Of a stretch of DNA of 64,000 nucleotides, positions 1 through 15,300 are shown piece by piece. Each line of letters opens with the position of its first letter. The first letter of the stretch is position 1. Origin of the DNA: Siphonodentalium dalli (Eukaryota; Mollusca; Scaphopoda; Gadilida; Siphonodentaliidae); the NCBI GenBank assembly GCA_032622095.1, contig CP136063.1, forward strand, positions 24,366,987 to 24,430,986, written 5' to 3'. The notes under the pieces are model-generated. The model worked only from the letters and a program-made list of their open reading frames with translations. It ran no database searches and was not told where the DNA came from. The position numbers and the translations under genes were made by a program.

Positions 1-3000
1 CATGCCAATTGATATGGTCATCCTGAGTAGCAACATACTACTAGTACGAAAATTACGCATGCCTTGGGTGCTCTTACTCTTGTGTTTGAATATATATTAA
101 CTTAGTGGTCACTCTAAGGTGGCGAATTATATCGCTTACCATTGTCTTCATGATATTAACGTAATTAACTTAACATGCCAATATGGTCATCCTGAGTAGC
201 AACATACTACTAGTACGAAAATTACGCATACCTTGGGTGTTCTTTCTCTAGTGTTTGAAAATATATTAACTTAGTGGTCAATCTAAGGTGGCGAATTCTA
301 TCATTAATATGGTTTTCATGATATTAACCTAATTAAATTAACATGCCAATTGATATGGTCATCCTGGGTAGCAACATACTACTAGTACGAAAATTACGCA
401 TACCTTGGGTGTTCTTTCTCTTGTGTTTGAATATATATTAACTTAGTGGTCACTCTAAGGTGGCGAATTCTATCATTAATATGGTTTTCATGATATTAAC
501 CTAATTAAATTAACATGCCAATTGATATGGTCATCCTGAGTAGCAACATACTACTAGTACGAAAATTACGCATGCCTTGGGTGCTCTTACTCTTGTGTTT
601 GAATATATATTAACTTAGTGGTCACTCTAAGGTGGCGAATTATATCGCTTACTATTGTCTTCATGATATTAACGTAATTAACTTAACATGCCAATATGGT
701 CATCCTGAGTAGCAACATACTACTAGTACGAAAATTACGCATACCTTGGGTGTTCTTTCTCTTGTGTTTGAAAATATATTAACTTAGTGGTCACTCTAAG
801 GTGGCGAATTCTATCATTAATATGGTTTTCATGATATTAACCTAATTAAATTAACATGCCAATTGATATGGTTATCCTGGGTAGCAACATACTACTAGTA
901 CGAAAATTACGCATGCCTTGGGTACTCTTACTCTTGTGATTGAATATATATTAACTTAGTGGTCACTCTAAGGTGGCGAATTATATCGCTTACTATTGTC
1001 TTCATGATATTAACGTAATTAACTTAACATGCCAATATGGTCATTCTGAGTAGCAAAATACTACTAGTACGAAAATTACGCATACCTTGGGTGTTCTTTC
1101 TCTTGAGTTTGAATATATATTAACTTAGTGGTCACTATAAGGTGGCGAATTATATCGCTTAATATGGTCTTCATAAAATTAACCTAATTAACTTGACATG
1201 CCAATATTTTCATCCTGAATAGCAAAATACTATTTGTACGAAAATTACGCATACCTTGGGTGTTCTTTCTCTTGTGTTTGAACATATATTAACTTAGTGT
1301 TCACTCTAACGTAGCGAATTCTATCGCTTAATATGGTCTTCATAAAATTAACCTAATTAACTTAACATGCCAATATTTTCATCCTGAGTAGCAAAATACT
1401 ATTAGTACGAAACTTACGCATACCTTGGGTGCTCTTACTCTTGTGTTTGAATATATATTAACTTAGTGGTCACTCTAAGGTGGCGAATTCTATCATTAAT
1501 ATGGTTTTCATGATATTAACCTAATTAAATTAACATGCCAATTGATATGGTCATCCTGAGTAGCAACATACTACTAGTACGAAAATTACGCATGCCTTGG
1601 GTGCTCTTACTCTTGTGTTTGAATATATATTAACTTAGTGGTCACTCTAAGGTGGCGAATTCTATCATTAATATGGTTTTCATGATATTAACCTAATTAA
1701 ATTAACATGCCAATTGATATGGTCATCCTGAGTAGCAACATACTACTAGTACGAAAATTACGCATGACTTTGGTGCTCTTACTCTTGTGTTTGAATATAT
1801 ATTAACTTAGTGGTAACTCTAAGGTGGCGAATTATATCGCTTACTATTGTCTTCATGATATTAACGTAATTAACTTAACATGCCAATATGGTCATTCTGA
1901 GTAGCAAAATACTACTAGTACGAAAATTACGCATACCTTGGGTGTTCTTTCTCTTGTGTTTGAATATATATTAACTTAGTGGTCACTCTAAGGTGGCGAA
2001 TTCTATCATTAATTTGGTTTTCATGATATTAACCTAATTAAATTAACATGCCAATTGATATGGTCATCCTGAGTAGCAACATACTACTAGTACGAAAATT
2101 ACGCATGCCTTGGGTGCTCTTACTCTTGTGTTTGAATATATATTAACTTAGTGGTCACTCTAAGGTGGCGAATTATATCGCTTACCATTGTCTTCATGAT
2201 ATTAACGTAATTAACTTAACATGCCAATATGGTCATCCTGAGTAGCAACATACTACTAGTACGAAAATTACGCATACCTTGGGTGTTCTTTCTCTAGTGT
2301 TTGAAAATATATTAACTTAGTGGTCAATCTAAGGTGGCGAATTCTATCATTAATATGGTTTTCATCAGACATGATATTAACCTAATTAAATTAACATGCC
2401 AATTGATATGGTCATCCTGGGTAGCAACATACTACTAGTACGAAAATTACGCATGCCTTGGGTACTCTTACTCTTGTGTTTGAATATATATTAACTTAGT
2501 GGTCACTATAAGGTGGCGAATTATATCGCTTAATATGGTCTTCATAAAATTAACCTAATTAACTTAACATGCCAATATTTTCATCCTGAGTAGCAAAATA
2601 CTATTTGTACGAAAATAACGCATACTTTGGTGCTCATACTCTTGTGTTTGAATATATATTAACTTAGTGGTCACTCTAAGTTGGCGAATTCTATCGCTTA
2701 ATATGTCTCTTGTGTTTGAAAATATATTAACTAAGTGGTCACTGTAAGGTGGTGAATTCTTTCGCTTAATATTGTCTTCATAATATTAACTTAATTAACT
2801 TAAGATGCCAAAATACTACTAATACGAAAATTACGCATACCTTGGCTGTTCATACCAATATGGTCATCCTGAGTAGCAAACTACTACTAGTACGAAAATT
2901 ACGCATACCTTGGGTGTTCTTTCTCTTGTGTTTGAACATATATTAACTTAGTGGTCACTCTAACGTAGCGAATTCTATCGCTTAATATGGTCTTCATAAA

Positions 3001-5880
3001 ATTAACCTAATTAACTTAACATGCCAATATTTTCATCCTGAGTAGCAAAATACTATTAGTACGAAACTTACGCATACCTTGGGTGCTCTTACTCTTGTGT
3101 TTGAATATATATTAACTTAGTTGTCACTCTAAGGTGGCGAATTCTATCATTAATATGATTTTCATGATATTAACCTAATTAAATTAACATGCCAATTGAT
3201 ATGGTCATCCTGAGTAGCAACATACTACTAGTACGAAAATTACGCATGCCTTGGGTGCTCTTACTCTTGTGTTTGAATATATATTAACTTAGTGGTCACT
3301 CTAAGGTGGCAAATTCTATCATTAATATGGTTTTCATGATATTAACCTAATTAAATTAACATGCCAATTGATATGGTCATCCTGAGTAGCAACATACTAC
3401 TAGTACGAAAATTACGCATGCATTTGGTGCTCTTACTCTTGTGTTGGAATATATATTAACTTAGTGGTCACTCTAAGGTGGCGAATTATATCGCTTACTA
3501 TTGTCTTCATGATATTAACGTAATTAACTTAACATGCCAATATGGTCATTCTGAGTAGCAAAATACTACTAGTACGAAAATTACGCATACCTTGGGTGTT
3601 CTTTCTCTTGTGTTTGAATATATATTAACTTAGTGGTCACTCTAAGGTGGCGAATTCTATCATTAATATGGTTTTCATGATATTAACCTAATTAAATTAA
3701 CATGCCAATTGATATGGTCATCCTGAGTAGCAACATACTACTAGTACGAAAATTACGCATGGCTTGGGTGCTCTTACTCTTGTGTTTGAATATATATTAA
3801 CTTAGTGGTCACTCTAAGGTGGCGAATTATATCGCTTACTATTGTCTTCATGATATTAACGTAATTAACTTAACATGCCAATATGGTCATCCTGAGTAGC
3901 AACATACTACTAGTACGAAAATTTCGCATACCTTGGGTGTTCTTTCTCTTGTGTTTGAAAATATATTAACTTAGTGGTCACTCTAAGGTGGCGAATTCTA
4001 TCATTAATATGGTTTTCATGATATTAACCTAATTAAATTAACATGCCAATTGATATGGTCATCCTGGGTAGCAACATACTACTAGTACGAAAATTACGCA
4101 TGCCTTGGGTACTCTTACTCTTGTGATTGAATATATATTAACTTAGTGGTCACTCTAAGGTGGCGAATTATATCGCTTACTATTGTCTTCATGATATTAA
4201 CGTAATTAACTTAACATGCCAATATGGTCATCCTGAGTAGCAAAATACTACTAGTACGAAAATTACGCATACCTTGGGTGTTCTTTCTCTTGAGTTTGAA
4301 TATATATTAACTTAGTGGTCACTATAAGGTGGCGAATTATATCGCTTAATATGGTCTTCATAAAATTAACCTAATTAACTTGACATGCCAATATTTTCAT
4401 CCTGAATAGCAAAATACTATTTGTACGAAAATTACGCATACCTTGGGTGTTCTTTCTCTTGTGTTTGAACATATATTAACTTAGTGTTCACTCTAACGTA
4501 GCGAATTCTATCGCTTAATATGGTCTTCATAAAATTAACCTAATTAACTTAACATGCCAATATTTTCATCCTGAGTAGCAAAATACTATTAGTACGAAAC
4601 TTACGCATACCTTGGGTGCTCTTACTCTTGTGTTTGAATATATATTAACTTAGTGGTCACTCTAAGGTGGCGAATTCTATCATTAATATGGTTTTCATGA
4701 TATTAACCTAATTAAATTAACATGCCAATTGATATGGTCATCCTGAGTAGCAACATACTACTAGTACGAAAATTACGCATGCCTTGGGTGCTCTTACTCT
4801 TGTGTTTGAATATATATTAACTTAGTGGTCACTCTAAGGTGGCGAATTCTATCATTAATATGGTTTTCATGATATTAACCTAATTAAATTAACATGCCAA
4901 TTGATATGGTCATCCTGAGTAGCAACATACTACTAGTACGAAAATTACGCATGACTTTGGTGCTCTTACTCTTGTGTTTGAATATATATTAACTTAGTGG
5001 TAACTCTAAGGTGGCGAATTATATCGCTTACTATTGTCTTCATGATATTAACGTAATTAACTTAACATGCCAATATGGTCATTCTGAGTAGCAAAATACT
5101 ACTAGTACGAAAATTACGCATACATTGGGTGTTCTTTCTCTTGTGTTTGAATATATATTAACTTAGTGGTCACTCTAAGGTGGCGAATTCTATCATTAAT
5201 ATGGTTTTCATGATATTAACCTAATTAAATTAACATGCCAATTGATATGGTCATCCTGAGTAGCAACATACTACTAGTACGAAAATTACGCATGCCTTTG
5301 GTGCTCTTACTCTTGTGTTTGAATATATATTAACTTAGTGGTCACTCTAAGGTGGCGAATTATATCGCTTACCATTGTCTTCATGATATTAACGTAATTA
5401 ACTTAACATGCCAATATGGTCATCCTGAGTAGCAACATACTACTAGTACGAAAATTACGCATACCTTGGGTGTTCTTTCTCTAGTGTTTGAAAATATATT
5501 AACTTAGTGGTCAATCTAAGGTGGCGAATTCTATCATTAATATGGTTTTCATGATATTAACCTAATTAAATTAACATGCCAATTGATATGGTCATCCTGG
5601 GTAGCAACATACTACTAGTACGAAAATTACGCATGCCTTGGGTACTCTTACTCTTGTGTTTGAATATATATTAACTTAGTGGTCACTATAAGGTGGCGAA
5701 TTATATCGCTTAATATGGTCTTCATAAAATTAACCTAATTAACTTAACATGCCAATATTTTCATCCTGAGTAGCAAAATACTATTTGTACGAAAATAACG
5801 CATACTTTGGTGCTCATACTCTTGTGTTTGAATATATATTAACTTAGTGGTCACTCTAAGTTGGCGAATTCTATCGCTTA
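1..5880. repeat. Higher-order repeat of about 3.18 kb, almost two copies
   Basis: Rare variants recur at a constant offset. The variant tctctagtgtttg is at 2291 and 5478, and tcttgagtttg is at 1101 and 4288, both 3187 bp apart. After a 7-bp insertion near 2365 the offset becomes 3180, and lines 2641-2700 and 5821-5880 are identical. Similarity changes phase after about 2700/5880. A separate 2046-bp offset links 245 and 2291, so higher-order units are nested. Confidence 0.85.
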
Positions 5881-7020
5881 ATATGTCTCTTGTGTTTGAA
5901 AATATATTAACTTAGTGGTCACTCTAAGGTGGCGACTTCTATCGCTTACCATTGTCTTCATGATATTAACCTAATTAACTTAACATGCCAATATGGTCAT
6001 CCTGAGTAGAAAAATGCTACTATAACGAAAATTACGCATACGTTGGGTGTTCTTTCTCTTGTGTTTGAACATATATTAACTTAGTGGTCACTCTAAGGTA
6101 GCGAATTCTATCGCTTAATATGGTCTGCATAAAATTAACCTAATTAACTTAACATGCCAATATGTTCATCCTGAGTAGAAAATACGACTAGAATGAAAAT
6201 TACGCATACCTTGGGTGTTCTTACTCTTGTCTTTGAATATATATTAACTTAGTGGTCACTCTAAGGTAGCGAATTATATCACTTAATATGGTCTTCATAC
6301 AATTAACCTAATTAACTTAACATGCCAATATGTTCATCCTGAGTAGCAAAATACTACTAGTACGAAATTACGCATACCTTGGGTGCTCTTACTCTTGTGT
6401 TTGAATATATATTAACTAAGTGGTCACTCTAAGGTTGCGAATTATATCGCTTAATATGGTCTTCATGATATTAACCTAATTAACTTAACATGCCAATATC
6501 GTCATCCTGAGTAGCAACATACTACTAGTATGAACATATTACGCACACCTTGGGTGCTTTTACTCTTGTGTTTGAATATATATTAACTAAGTGGTCACTG
6601 TAAGGTGGAGAATTCTTACGCTTAATATTGTCTTCATAATATTAACTTAATTAACTTAAGATGCCAAAATACTACTAATACGAAAATAACGCATACATTG
6701 GCTGTTCATACCAATATGGTCATCCTGAGTAGCAAACTACTACTAGTACGAAAATTACGCATACCTTGGGTGTTCTTTCTCTTGTGTTTGAACATATATT
6801 AACTTAGTGGTCACTCTAACGTAGCGAATTCTATCGCTTAATATGGTCTTCATAAAATTAACCTAATTAACTTAACATGCCAATATTTTCATCCTGAGTA
6901 GCAAAATACTATTAGTACGAAACTTTCGCATACCTTGGGTGCTCTTACTCTTGTGTTTGAATATATATTAACTTAGTGGTCACTCTAAGGTGGCGAATTC
7001 TATCATTAATATGGTTTTCA

Positions 7021-9600
7021 TGATATTAACCTAATTAAATTAACATGCCAATTGATATGGTCATCCTGAGTAGCAACATACTACTAGTACGAAAATAACG
7101 CATGCCTTGGGTGCTCTTACTCTTGTGTTTGAATATATATTAACTTAGTGGTCACTCTAAGGTGGCAAATTCTATCATTAATATGGTTTTCATGATATTA
7201 ACCTAATTAAATTAACATGCCAATTGATATGGTCATCCTGAGTAGCAACATACTACTAGTACGAAAATTACGCATTCCTTTCGTGCTCTTACTCTTGTGT
7301 TTGAATATATATTAACTTAGTGGTCACTCTAAGGTGGCGAATTATATCGCTTACTATTGTCTTCATGATATTAACGTAATTAACTTAACATGCCAATATG
7401 GTCATTCTGAGTAGCAAAATACTACTAGTACGAAAATTACGCATACATTGGGTGTTCTTTCTCTTGTGTTTGAATATATATTAACTTAGTGGTCACTCTA
7501 AGGTAGCGAATTCTATCATTAATATGGATTTCATGATATTAACCTAATTAAATTAACATGCCAATTGATATGGTCATCCTGAGTAGCAACATACTACTAG
7601 TACGAAAATTACGCATGCCTTGGGTGCTCTTACTCTTGTGTTTGAATATATATTAACTTAGTGGTCACTCTAATGTGGCGAATTATATCGCTTACTATTG
7701 TCTTCATGATATTAACGTAATTAACTTAACATGCCAATATGGTCATCCTGAGTAGCAACATACTACTAGTACGAAAATTACGCATACCTTGGGTGTTCTT
7801 TCTCTTGAGTTTGAATATATATTAACTTAGTGGTCACTATAAGGTGGCGAATTATATCGCTTAATATGGTGTTCATAAAATTAACCTAATTAACTTAACA
7901 TGCCAATATTTTCATCCTGAATAGCAAAATACTATTTGTACGAAAATTACGCATACTTTGGGTGCTCTTACTCTTGTGTTTGAATATATATTACCTTAGT
8001 GGTCACTCTAAGTTGGCGAATTCTATCGCTTAATATGTCTCTTGTGTTTGAATATATATTAACTTAGTGGGCACTCTAAGGTGGTGACTTCTATCGCTTA
8101 CCATTGTCTTCATGATATTAACCTAATTAACTTGACATGCCAATATGGTTATCCTGAGTAGAAAAATGGTACTATATCGAAAATTACTCATACCTTGGGT
8201 GTTCTTTCTCTTGTGTTTGAACATATATTAAATTAGTGGTCACTTTAAGGTAGCGAATTCTATCATTAATATGGTTTTCATGATATTAACCTAATTAAAT
8301 TAACATGCCAATTGATATGGTCATCCTGAGTAGCAACATACTACTAGTACGAAAATAACGCATGCCTTGGGTGCTCTTACTCTTGTGTTTGAATATATAT
8401 TAACTTAGTGGTCACTCTAAGGTGGCAAATTCTATCATTAATATGGTTTTCATGATTTTAACCTAATTAAATTAACATGCCAATTGATATGGTCATCCTG
8501 AGTAGCAACATACTACTAGTACGAAAATTACGCATTCCTTTCGTGCTCTTACTCTTGTGTTTGAATATATATTAACTTAGTGTTCACTCTAAGGTGGCGA
8601 ATTATATCGCTTACTATTGTCTTCATGATATTAACGTAATTAACTTAACATGCCAATATGGTCATTCTGAGTAGCAAAATACTACTAGTACGAAAATTAC
8701 GCATACATTGGGTGTTCTTTCTCTTGTGTTTGAATATATATTAACTTAGTGGTCACTCTAAGGTGGCGAATTCTATCATTAATATGGATTTCATGATATT
8801 AACCTAATTAAATTAACATGCCAATTGATATGGTCATCCTGAGTAGCAACATACTACTAGTACGAAAATTACGCATGCCTTGGGTGCTCTTACTCTTGTG
8901 TTTGAATATATATTAACTTAGTGGTCACTCTAATGTGGCGAATTATATCGCTTACTATTGTCTTCATGATATTAACGTAATTAACTTAACATGCCAATAT
9001 GGTCATCCTGAGTAGCAACATACTACTAGTACGAAAATTACGCATACCTTGGGTGTTCGTTCTCTTGTGTCTGAATATATATTAACTTAGTGGTCACTCT
9101 AAGGTGGCGAATTCTATCATTAATATGGTTTTCATGATATTAACCTAATTAAATTAACATGCCAATTGATATGGTCATCCTGAGTAGCAACATACTACTA
9201 GTACGAAAATTACGCATGCCTTGGGTGCTCTTACTCTTGTGTTTGAATATATATTAACTTAGTGGTCACTCTAATGTGGCGAATTATATCGCTTACTATT
9301 GTCTTCATGATATTAACGTAATTAACTTAACATGCCAATATGGTCATCCTGAGTAGCAACATACTACTAGTACGAAAATTACGCATACCTTGGGTGTTCT
9401 TTCTCTTGAGTTTGAATATATATTAACTTAGTGGTCACTATAAGGTGGCGAATTATATCGCTTAATATGGTGTTCATAAAATTAACCTAATTAACTTAAC
9501 ATGCCAATATTTTCATCCTGAATAGCAAAATACTATTTGTACGAAAATTACGCATACTTTGGGTGCTCTTACTCTTGTGTTTGAATATATATTACCTTAG
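7021..9600. repeat. Recent 1260-bp segmental duplication inside the satellite
   Basis: The block from about 7021 recurs almost identically from 8281 (offset 1260), including the private variant gcattcctttcgtgctc at 7273 and 8533. From about 9060 the second copy carries an extra 341-bp dimer, after which the match resumes at offset 1601 (tctcttgag at 7801 and 9402). This is the pattern expected from unequal exchange in steps of whole monomers. Confidence 0.8.
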
Positions 9601-12300
9601 TGGTCACTCTAAGTTGGCGAATTCTATCGCTTAATATGTCTCTTGTGTTTGAATATATATTAACTTAGTGGGCACTCTAAGGTGGTGACTTCTATCGCTT
9701 ACCATTGTCTTCATGATATTAACGTAATTAACTTAACATGCCAATATGGTCATCCTGAGTAGCAAAATACTACTAGTACGAAAATTACGCATACCTTGGG
9801 TGTTCTTTCTCTTGTGTTTGAATATATATTAACTTAGTGGTCACTATAAGGTGGCGAATTATATCGCTTAATATGGTCTTCATAAAATTAACCTAATTAA
9901 CTTAACATGCCAATATTTTCATCCTGAATAGCAAAATACTATTTGTACGAAAATTACGCATACTTTGGGTGCTCTTACTCTTGTGTTTGAATATATATTA
10001 ACTTAGTGGTCACTCTAAGTTGGCGAATTCTATCGCTTAATATGTCTCTTGTGTTTGAATATATATTAACTAAGTGGTCACTGTAAGGTGGTGAATTCTT
10101 TCGCTTAATATTGTCTTCATAATATTAACTTAATTAACTTAAGATGCCAAAATACTACTAATACGAAAATTACGCAAACCTTGGCTGTTCATACCAATAT
10201 GGTCATCCTGAGTAGCAAAATACTACTAGTACGAAAATTACGCATACCTTGGGTGTTCTTTCTCTTGCGTTTGAACATATATTAACTTAGTGGTCACTCT
10301 AACGTAGCGAATTCTATCGCTTAATATGGTCTTCATAAAATTAACCTAATTAACTTAACATGCCAATATATTCATCCTGAGTAGCAAAATACTATTAGTA
10401 CGAAACTTACGCATACCTTGGGTGCTCTTACTCTTGTGTTTGAATATATATTAACTTAGTGGTCACTATAAGATGGCGAATTCTATCATTAATATGGTTT
10501 TCATGATATTAACCTAATTAAAATAACATGCCAATATGGTCATCCTGTGCGACAAAATACTACCAGTACAAAAATTACGAATACCTTGGGTGCTCTTACT
10601 CTTGTATTTGAATATATATTAACTTAGTGGTCACTCTAAGGTGGCGAATTCTTTCATTAATATGGTTTTCATGATATTAACCTAATTAAATTAACATGCC
10701 AATTGATATGGTCATCCTGAGTAGCAACATACTACTAGTACGAAAATTACGCATGCCTTGGGTGCTCTTACTCTTGTGTTTGAATATATATTAACTTAGT
10801 GGTCACTCTAAGATGGCGAATTATATCGCTTACTATTGTCTTCATGATATTAACGTAATTAACTTAACATGCCAATATGGTCATCCTGAGTAGCAAAATA
10901 CAACTAGAACAAAAATTACGCTTACCTTGGGTGTTCTTTCTCTTGTGTTTGAATATATATTAACTTAGTGGTCACTCTAAGGTGGCGAATTCTATCATTA
11001 ATATGGTTTTCATGATATTAACCTGATTAAATTAACATGCCAATTGATATGGTCATCCTGAGTAGCAACATACTACTAGTACGAAAATTACGCATGCCTT
11101 GGGTGCTCTTACTCTTGTGTTTGAATATATATTAACTTAGTGGTCACTCTAAGGTGGCGAATTATATCGCTTACTATTGTCTTCATGATATTAACGTAAT
11201 TAACTTAACATGCCAATATGGTCATCCTGAGTAGAAAAATACTACTAGTACGAAAATTACGCATACCTTGGGTGTTCTTTCTCTTGTGTTTGAATATATA
11301 TTAACTTAGTGGTCACTATAAGGTGGCGAATTATATCGCTTAATATGGTCTTCATAAAATTAACCTAATTAACTTAACATGCCAATATTTTCATCCTGAG
11401 TAGCAAAATACTATTTGTACGAAAATTACGCATACTTTGGGTGCTCTTACTCTTGTGTTTGAATATATATTAACTTAGTGGTCACTCTACGTTGGCGAAT
11501 TCTATCGCTCAATATGTATCTTGTGTTTGATTATATATTAACTTAGTGGTCACTCTAAGGTGGCGACTTCTATCGCTTACCATTGTCTTCATGATATTAA
11601 CCTAATTAACTTAACATGCCAATATGGTTATCCTGAGTAGAAAAATGGTACTATAACGAAAACTACGCATACCTTGGGTGTTCTTTCTCTTGTGTTTGAA
11701 CATATATTAAATTAGTGGTCACTCTAAGGTAGCGAATTCTATCGATTAATATGGTATGCATAAAATTAACCTAATTAACTTAACATGCCAATATGTTCAT
11801 CCTGAGTAGAAAATACGACTAGAATGAAAATTACGCATACCTTGGGTGTTCTTTCTCTTGTGTTTGAATATATATTAACTTAGTGGTCACTATAAGGTGG
11901 CGAATTCTATCATTAATATGGTTTTCATGATATTAACCTAATTAAATTAACATGCCAATTGATATGGTCATCCTGAGTAGCAACAAACTACAAGTACGAA
12001 AATTACGCATGCCTTGTGTGCTCTTACTCTTGTGTTTGAATATATATTAACTTAGTGGTCACTCTAAGGTTGCGAATTATATCGCTTAATATGGTCTTCA
12101 TGATATTAACCTAATTAAATTAACATGCCAATATGGTCATCCTGTGTGGCAAAATACTACTAGTACGAAAATTACGCATACCTTGGGTGTTCTTTCTCTT
12201 GTGTTTGAACATATATTAACTTAGTGGTCACTCTAACGTAGCGAATTATATCGCTTAATATGGTCTTCATGATATTAACCTAATTAACTTAACATGCCAA

Positions 12301-15300
12301 TATCGTCATCCTGAGTAGCAAAATACTACTAGTATGAACATATTACGCATACCTTGGGTGCTTTTACTCTTGAGTTTGAATATATATTAACTAAGTGGTC
12401 ACTGTAAGGTGGTGAATTCTTTCGCTTAATATTGTCTTCATAATATTAACTTAATTAACTTAAGATGCCAAAATACTACTAATACGAAAATTACGCATAC
12501 CTTGGCTGTTCATACCAATATGGTCATCCTGAGTAGCAAAATACTACTAGTACGAAACTGACGCATACCTTGGGTGCTCTTACTCTTGTGTTTGAATATA
12601 TATTAACTTAGTGGTCACTTTAAGATGGCGAATTCTATCATTAATATGGTTTTCATGATATTAACCTAATTAAAATAACATGCCAATATGGTCATCCTGT
12701 GCGGCAAAATACTACCAGTACAAAAATTACGAATACCTTGGGTGCTCTTACTCTTGTATTTGAATATATATTAACTTAGTGGTCACTCTAAGGTATCGAA
12801 TTCTATCATTAATATGGTTTTCATGATATTAACCTAATTAAATTAACATGCCAATTGATATGGTCATCCTGAGTACCAACATACTACCAGTACGAAAATT
12901 ATGCATGCCTTGGGTGTTCTTACTCTTGTGTTTGAATATATATTAACTTAGTGGTCACTCTAAGGTGGCGAATTATATCGCTTACTATTGTCTTCATGAT
13001 ATTAACGTAATTAACATAACATGCCAATATGGTCATCCTGAGTAGCAAAATACTACTAGTACGAAAATTACGCATACCTTGGGTGTTCTTTCTCTTGTGT
13101 TTGAATATATATTAACTTAGTGGTCACTATAAGGTGGCGAATTCTATCATTAATATTGTTTTCATGATATTAACCTAATTAAATTAACATTCCAATTGAT
13201 ATGGTCATCCTGAGTAGCAACATACTACTAGTACGAAAATTACGCATGCCTTGGGTGCTCTTACTCTTGTGTTTGAATATATATTAACTTAGTGGTCACT
13301 CTAAGGTGGCGAATTATATCGCTTACTATTGTCTTCATGATATTAACGTAATTAACTTAACATGCCAATATGGTCATCCTGAGTAGCAAAATACTACTAG
13401 TACGAAAATTACGCATACCTTGGGTGTTCTTTCTCTTGTGTTTGAATATATATTAACTTAGTGGTCACTATAAGGTGGCGAATTATATCTCTTAATATGG
13501 TATTCATAAAATTAACCTAATTAACTTAACATGCCAATATTTTCATCCTGAGTAGCAAAATACTATTTGTACGAAAATTACGCATACTTTGGGTGCTCTT
13601 ACTCTTGTGTTTGAATATATATTAACTTAGTGGTCACTCTAAGTTGGCGAATTCTATCGCTTAATATGTCTCTTGTGTTTGAATATATATTAACTTAGTG
13701 GTCACTCTAATGTGGCGACTTCTATCGCTTACCATTGTCTTCATGATATTAACCTAATTAACTTGACATGCCAATATGGTTATCCTGAGTAGAAAAATGG
13801 TACTATAACGAAAATTACTCATACCTTGGGTGTTCTTTCTCTTGTGTTTGAACATATATTAAATTAGTGGTCACTTTAAGGTAGCGAATTCTATCACTTA
13901 ATATTGTCTGCATAAAATTAACCTAATTAACTTAACATGCCAATATGTTCATCCTGAGTAGAAAATACGACTAGAATGAAAATTACGCATACCTTGGGTG
14001 TTCTTTCTCTTGTGTTTGAATATATATTAACTTAGTGGTCACTATAAGGTGGCGAATTCTATCATTAATATGGTTTTCATGATATTAACCTAATTAAATT
14101 AACATGCCAATTGATATGGTCATCCTGAGTAGCAACAAACTACAAGTACGAAAATTACGCATGCCTTGTGTGCTCTTACTCTTGTGTTTGAATATATATT
14201 AACTTAGTGGTCACTCTAAGGTTGCGAATTATATCGCTTAATATGGTCTTCATGATATTAACCTAATTAAATTAACATGCCAATATGGTCATCCTGTGTG
14301 GCAAAATACTACTAGTACGAAAATTACGCATATCTTGGGTGTTCTTTCTCTTGTGTTTGAACATATATTAACTTAGTGGTCACTCTAACGTAGCGAATTC
14401 TATCGCTTAATATGGTCTGCATACAATTAACCTAATTAACTTAACATGCCAATATGTTCATCCTGAGTAGCAAAATACTACTAGTACGAAATTACGCATA
14501 CATTGTGTGCTCTTACTCTTGTGTTTGAATATATATTAACTAAGTGGTCACTCTAAGGTTGCGAATTATATCGCTTAATATGGTCTTCATGATATTAACC
14601 TAATTAACTTAACATGCCAATATCGTCATCCTGAGTAGCAAAATACTACTAGTATGAACATATTACGCATACCTTGGGTGCTTTTACTCTTGTGTTTGAA
14701 TATATATTAACTAAGTGGTCACTGTAAGGTGGTGAATTCTTTCGCTTAATATTGTCTTCATAATATTAACTTAATTAACTTAAGATGCCAAAATACTACT
14801 AATACGAAAATTACGCATAACTTGGCTGTTCATACCAATATGGTCATCCTGAGTAGCAAAATACTACTAGTACGAAAATTACGCATACCTTGGGTGTTCT
14901 TTCTCTTGTGTTTGAACATATATTAACTTAGTGGTCACTTTAACGTAGCGAATTCTATCGCTTAATATGGTCTTCATAAAATTAACCTAATTAACTTAAC
15001 ATGCCAATATTTTCATCCTGAGTAGCAAAATACTATTAGTACGAAACTTACGCATACCTTGGGTGCTCTTACTCTTGTGTTTGAATATATATTAACTTAG
15101 TGGTCACTATAAGATGGCGAATTCTATCATTAATATGGTTTTCGTGATATTAACCTAATTAAAATAACATGCCAATATGGTCATCCTGTGCGGCAAAATA
15201 CTACCAGTACAAAAATTACGAATACCTTGGGTGATCTTACTCTTGTGTTTGAATATATATTAACTTAGTGGTCACTTTAAGGTGGCGAATTATATCGTTT

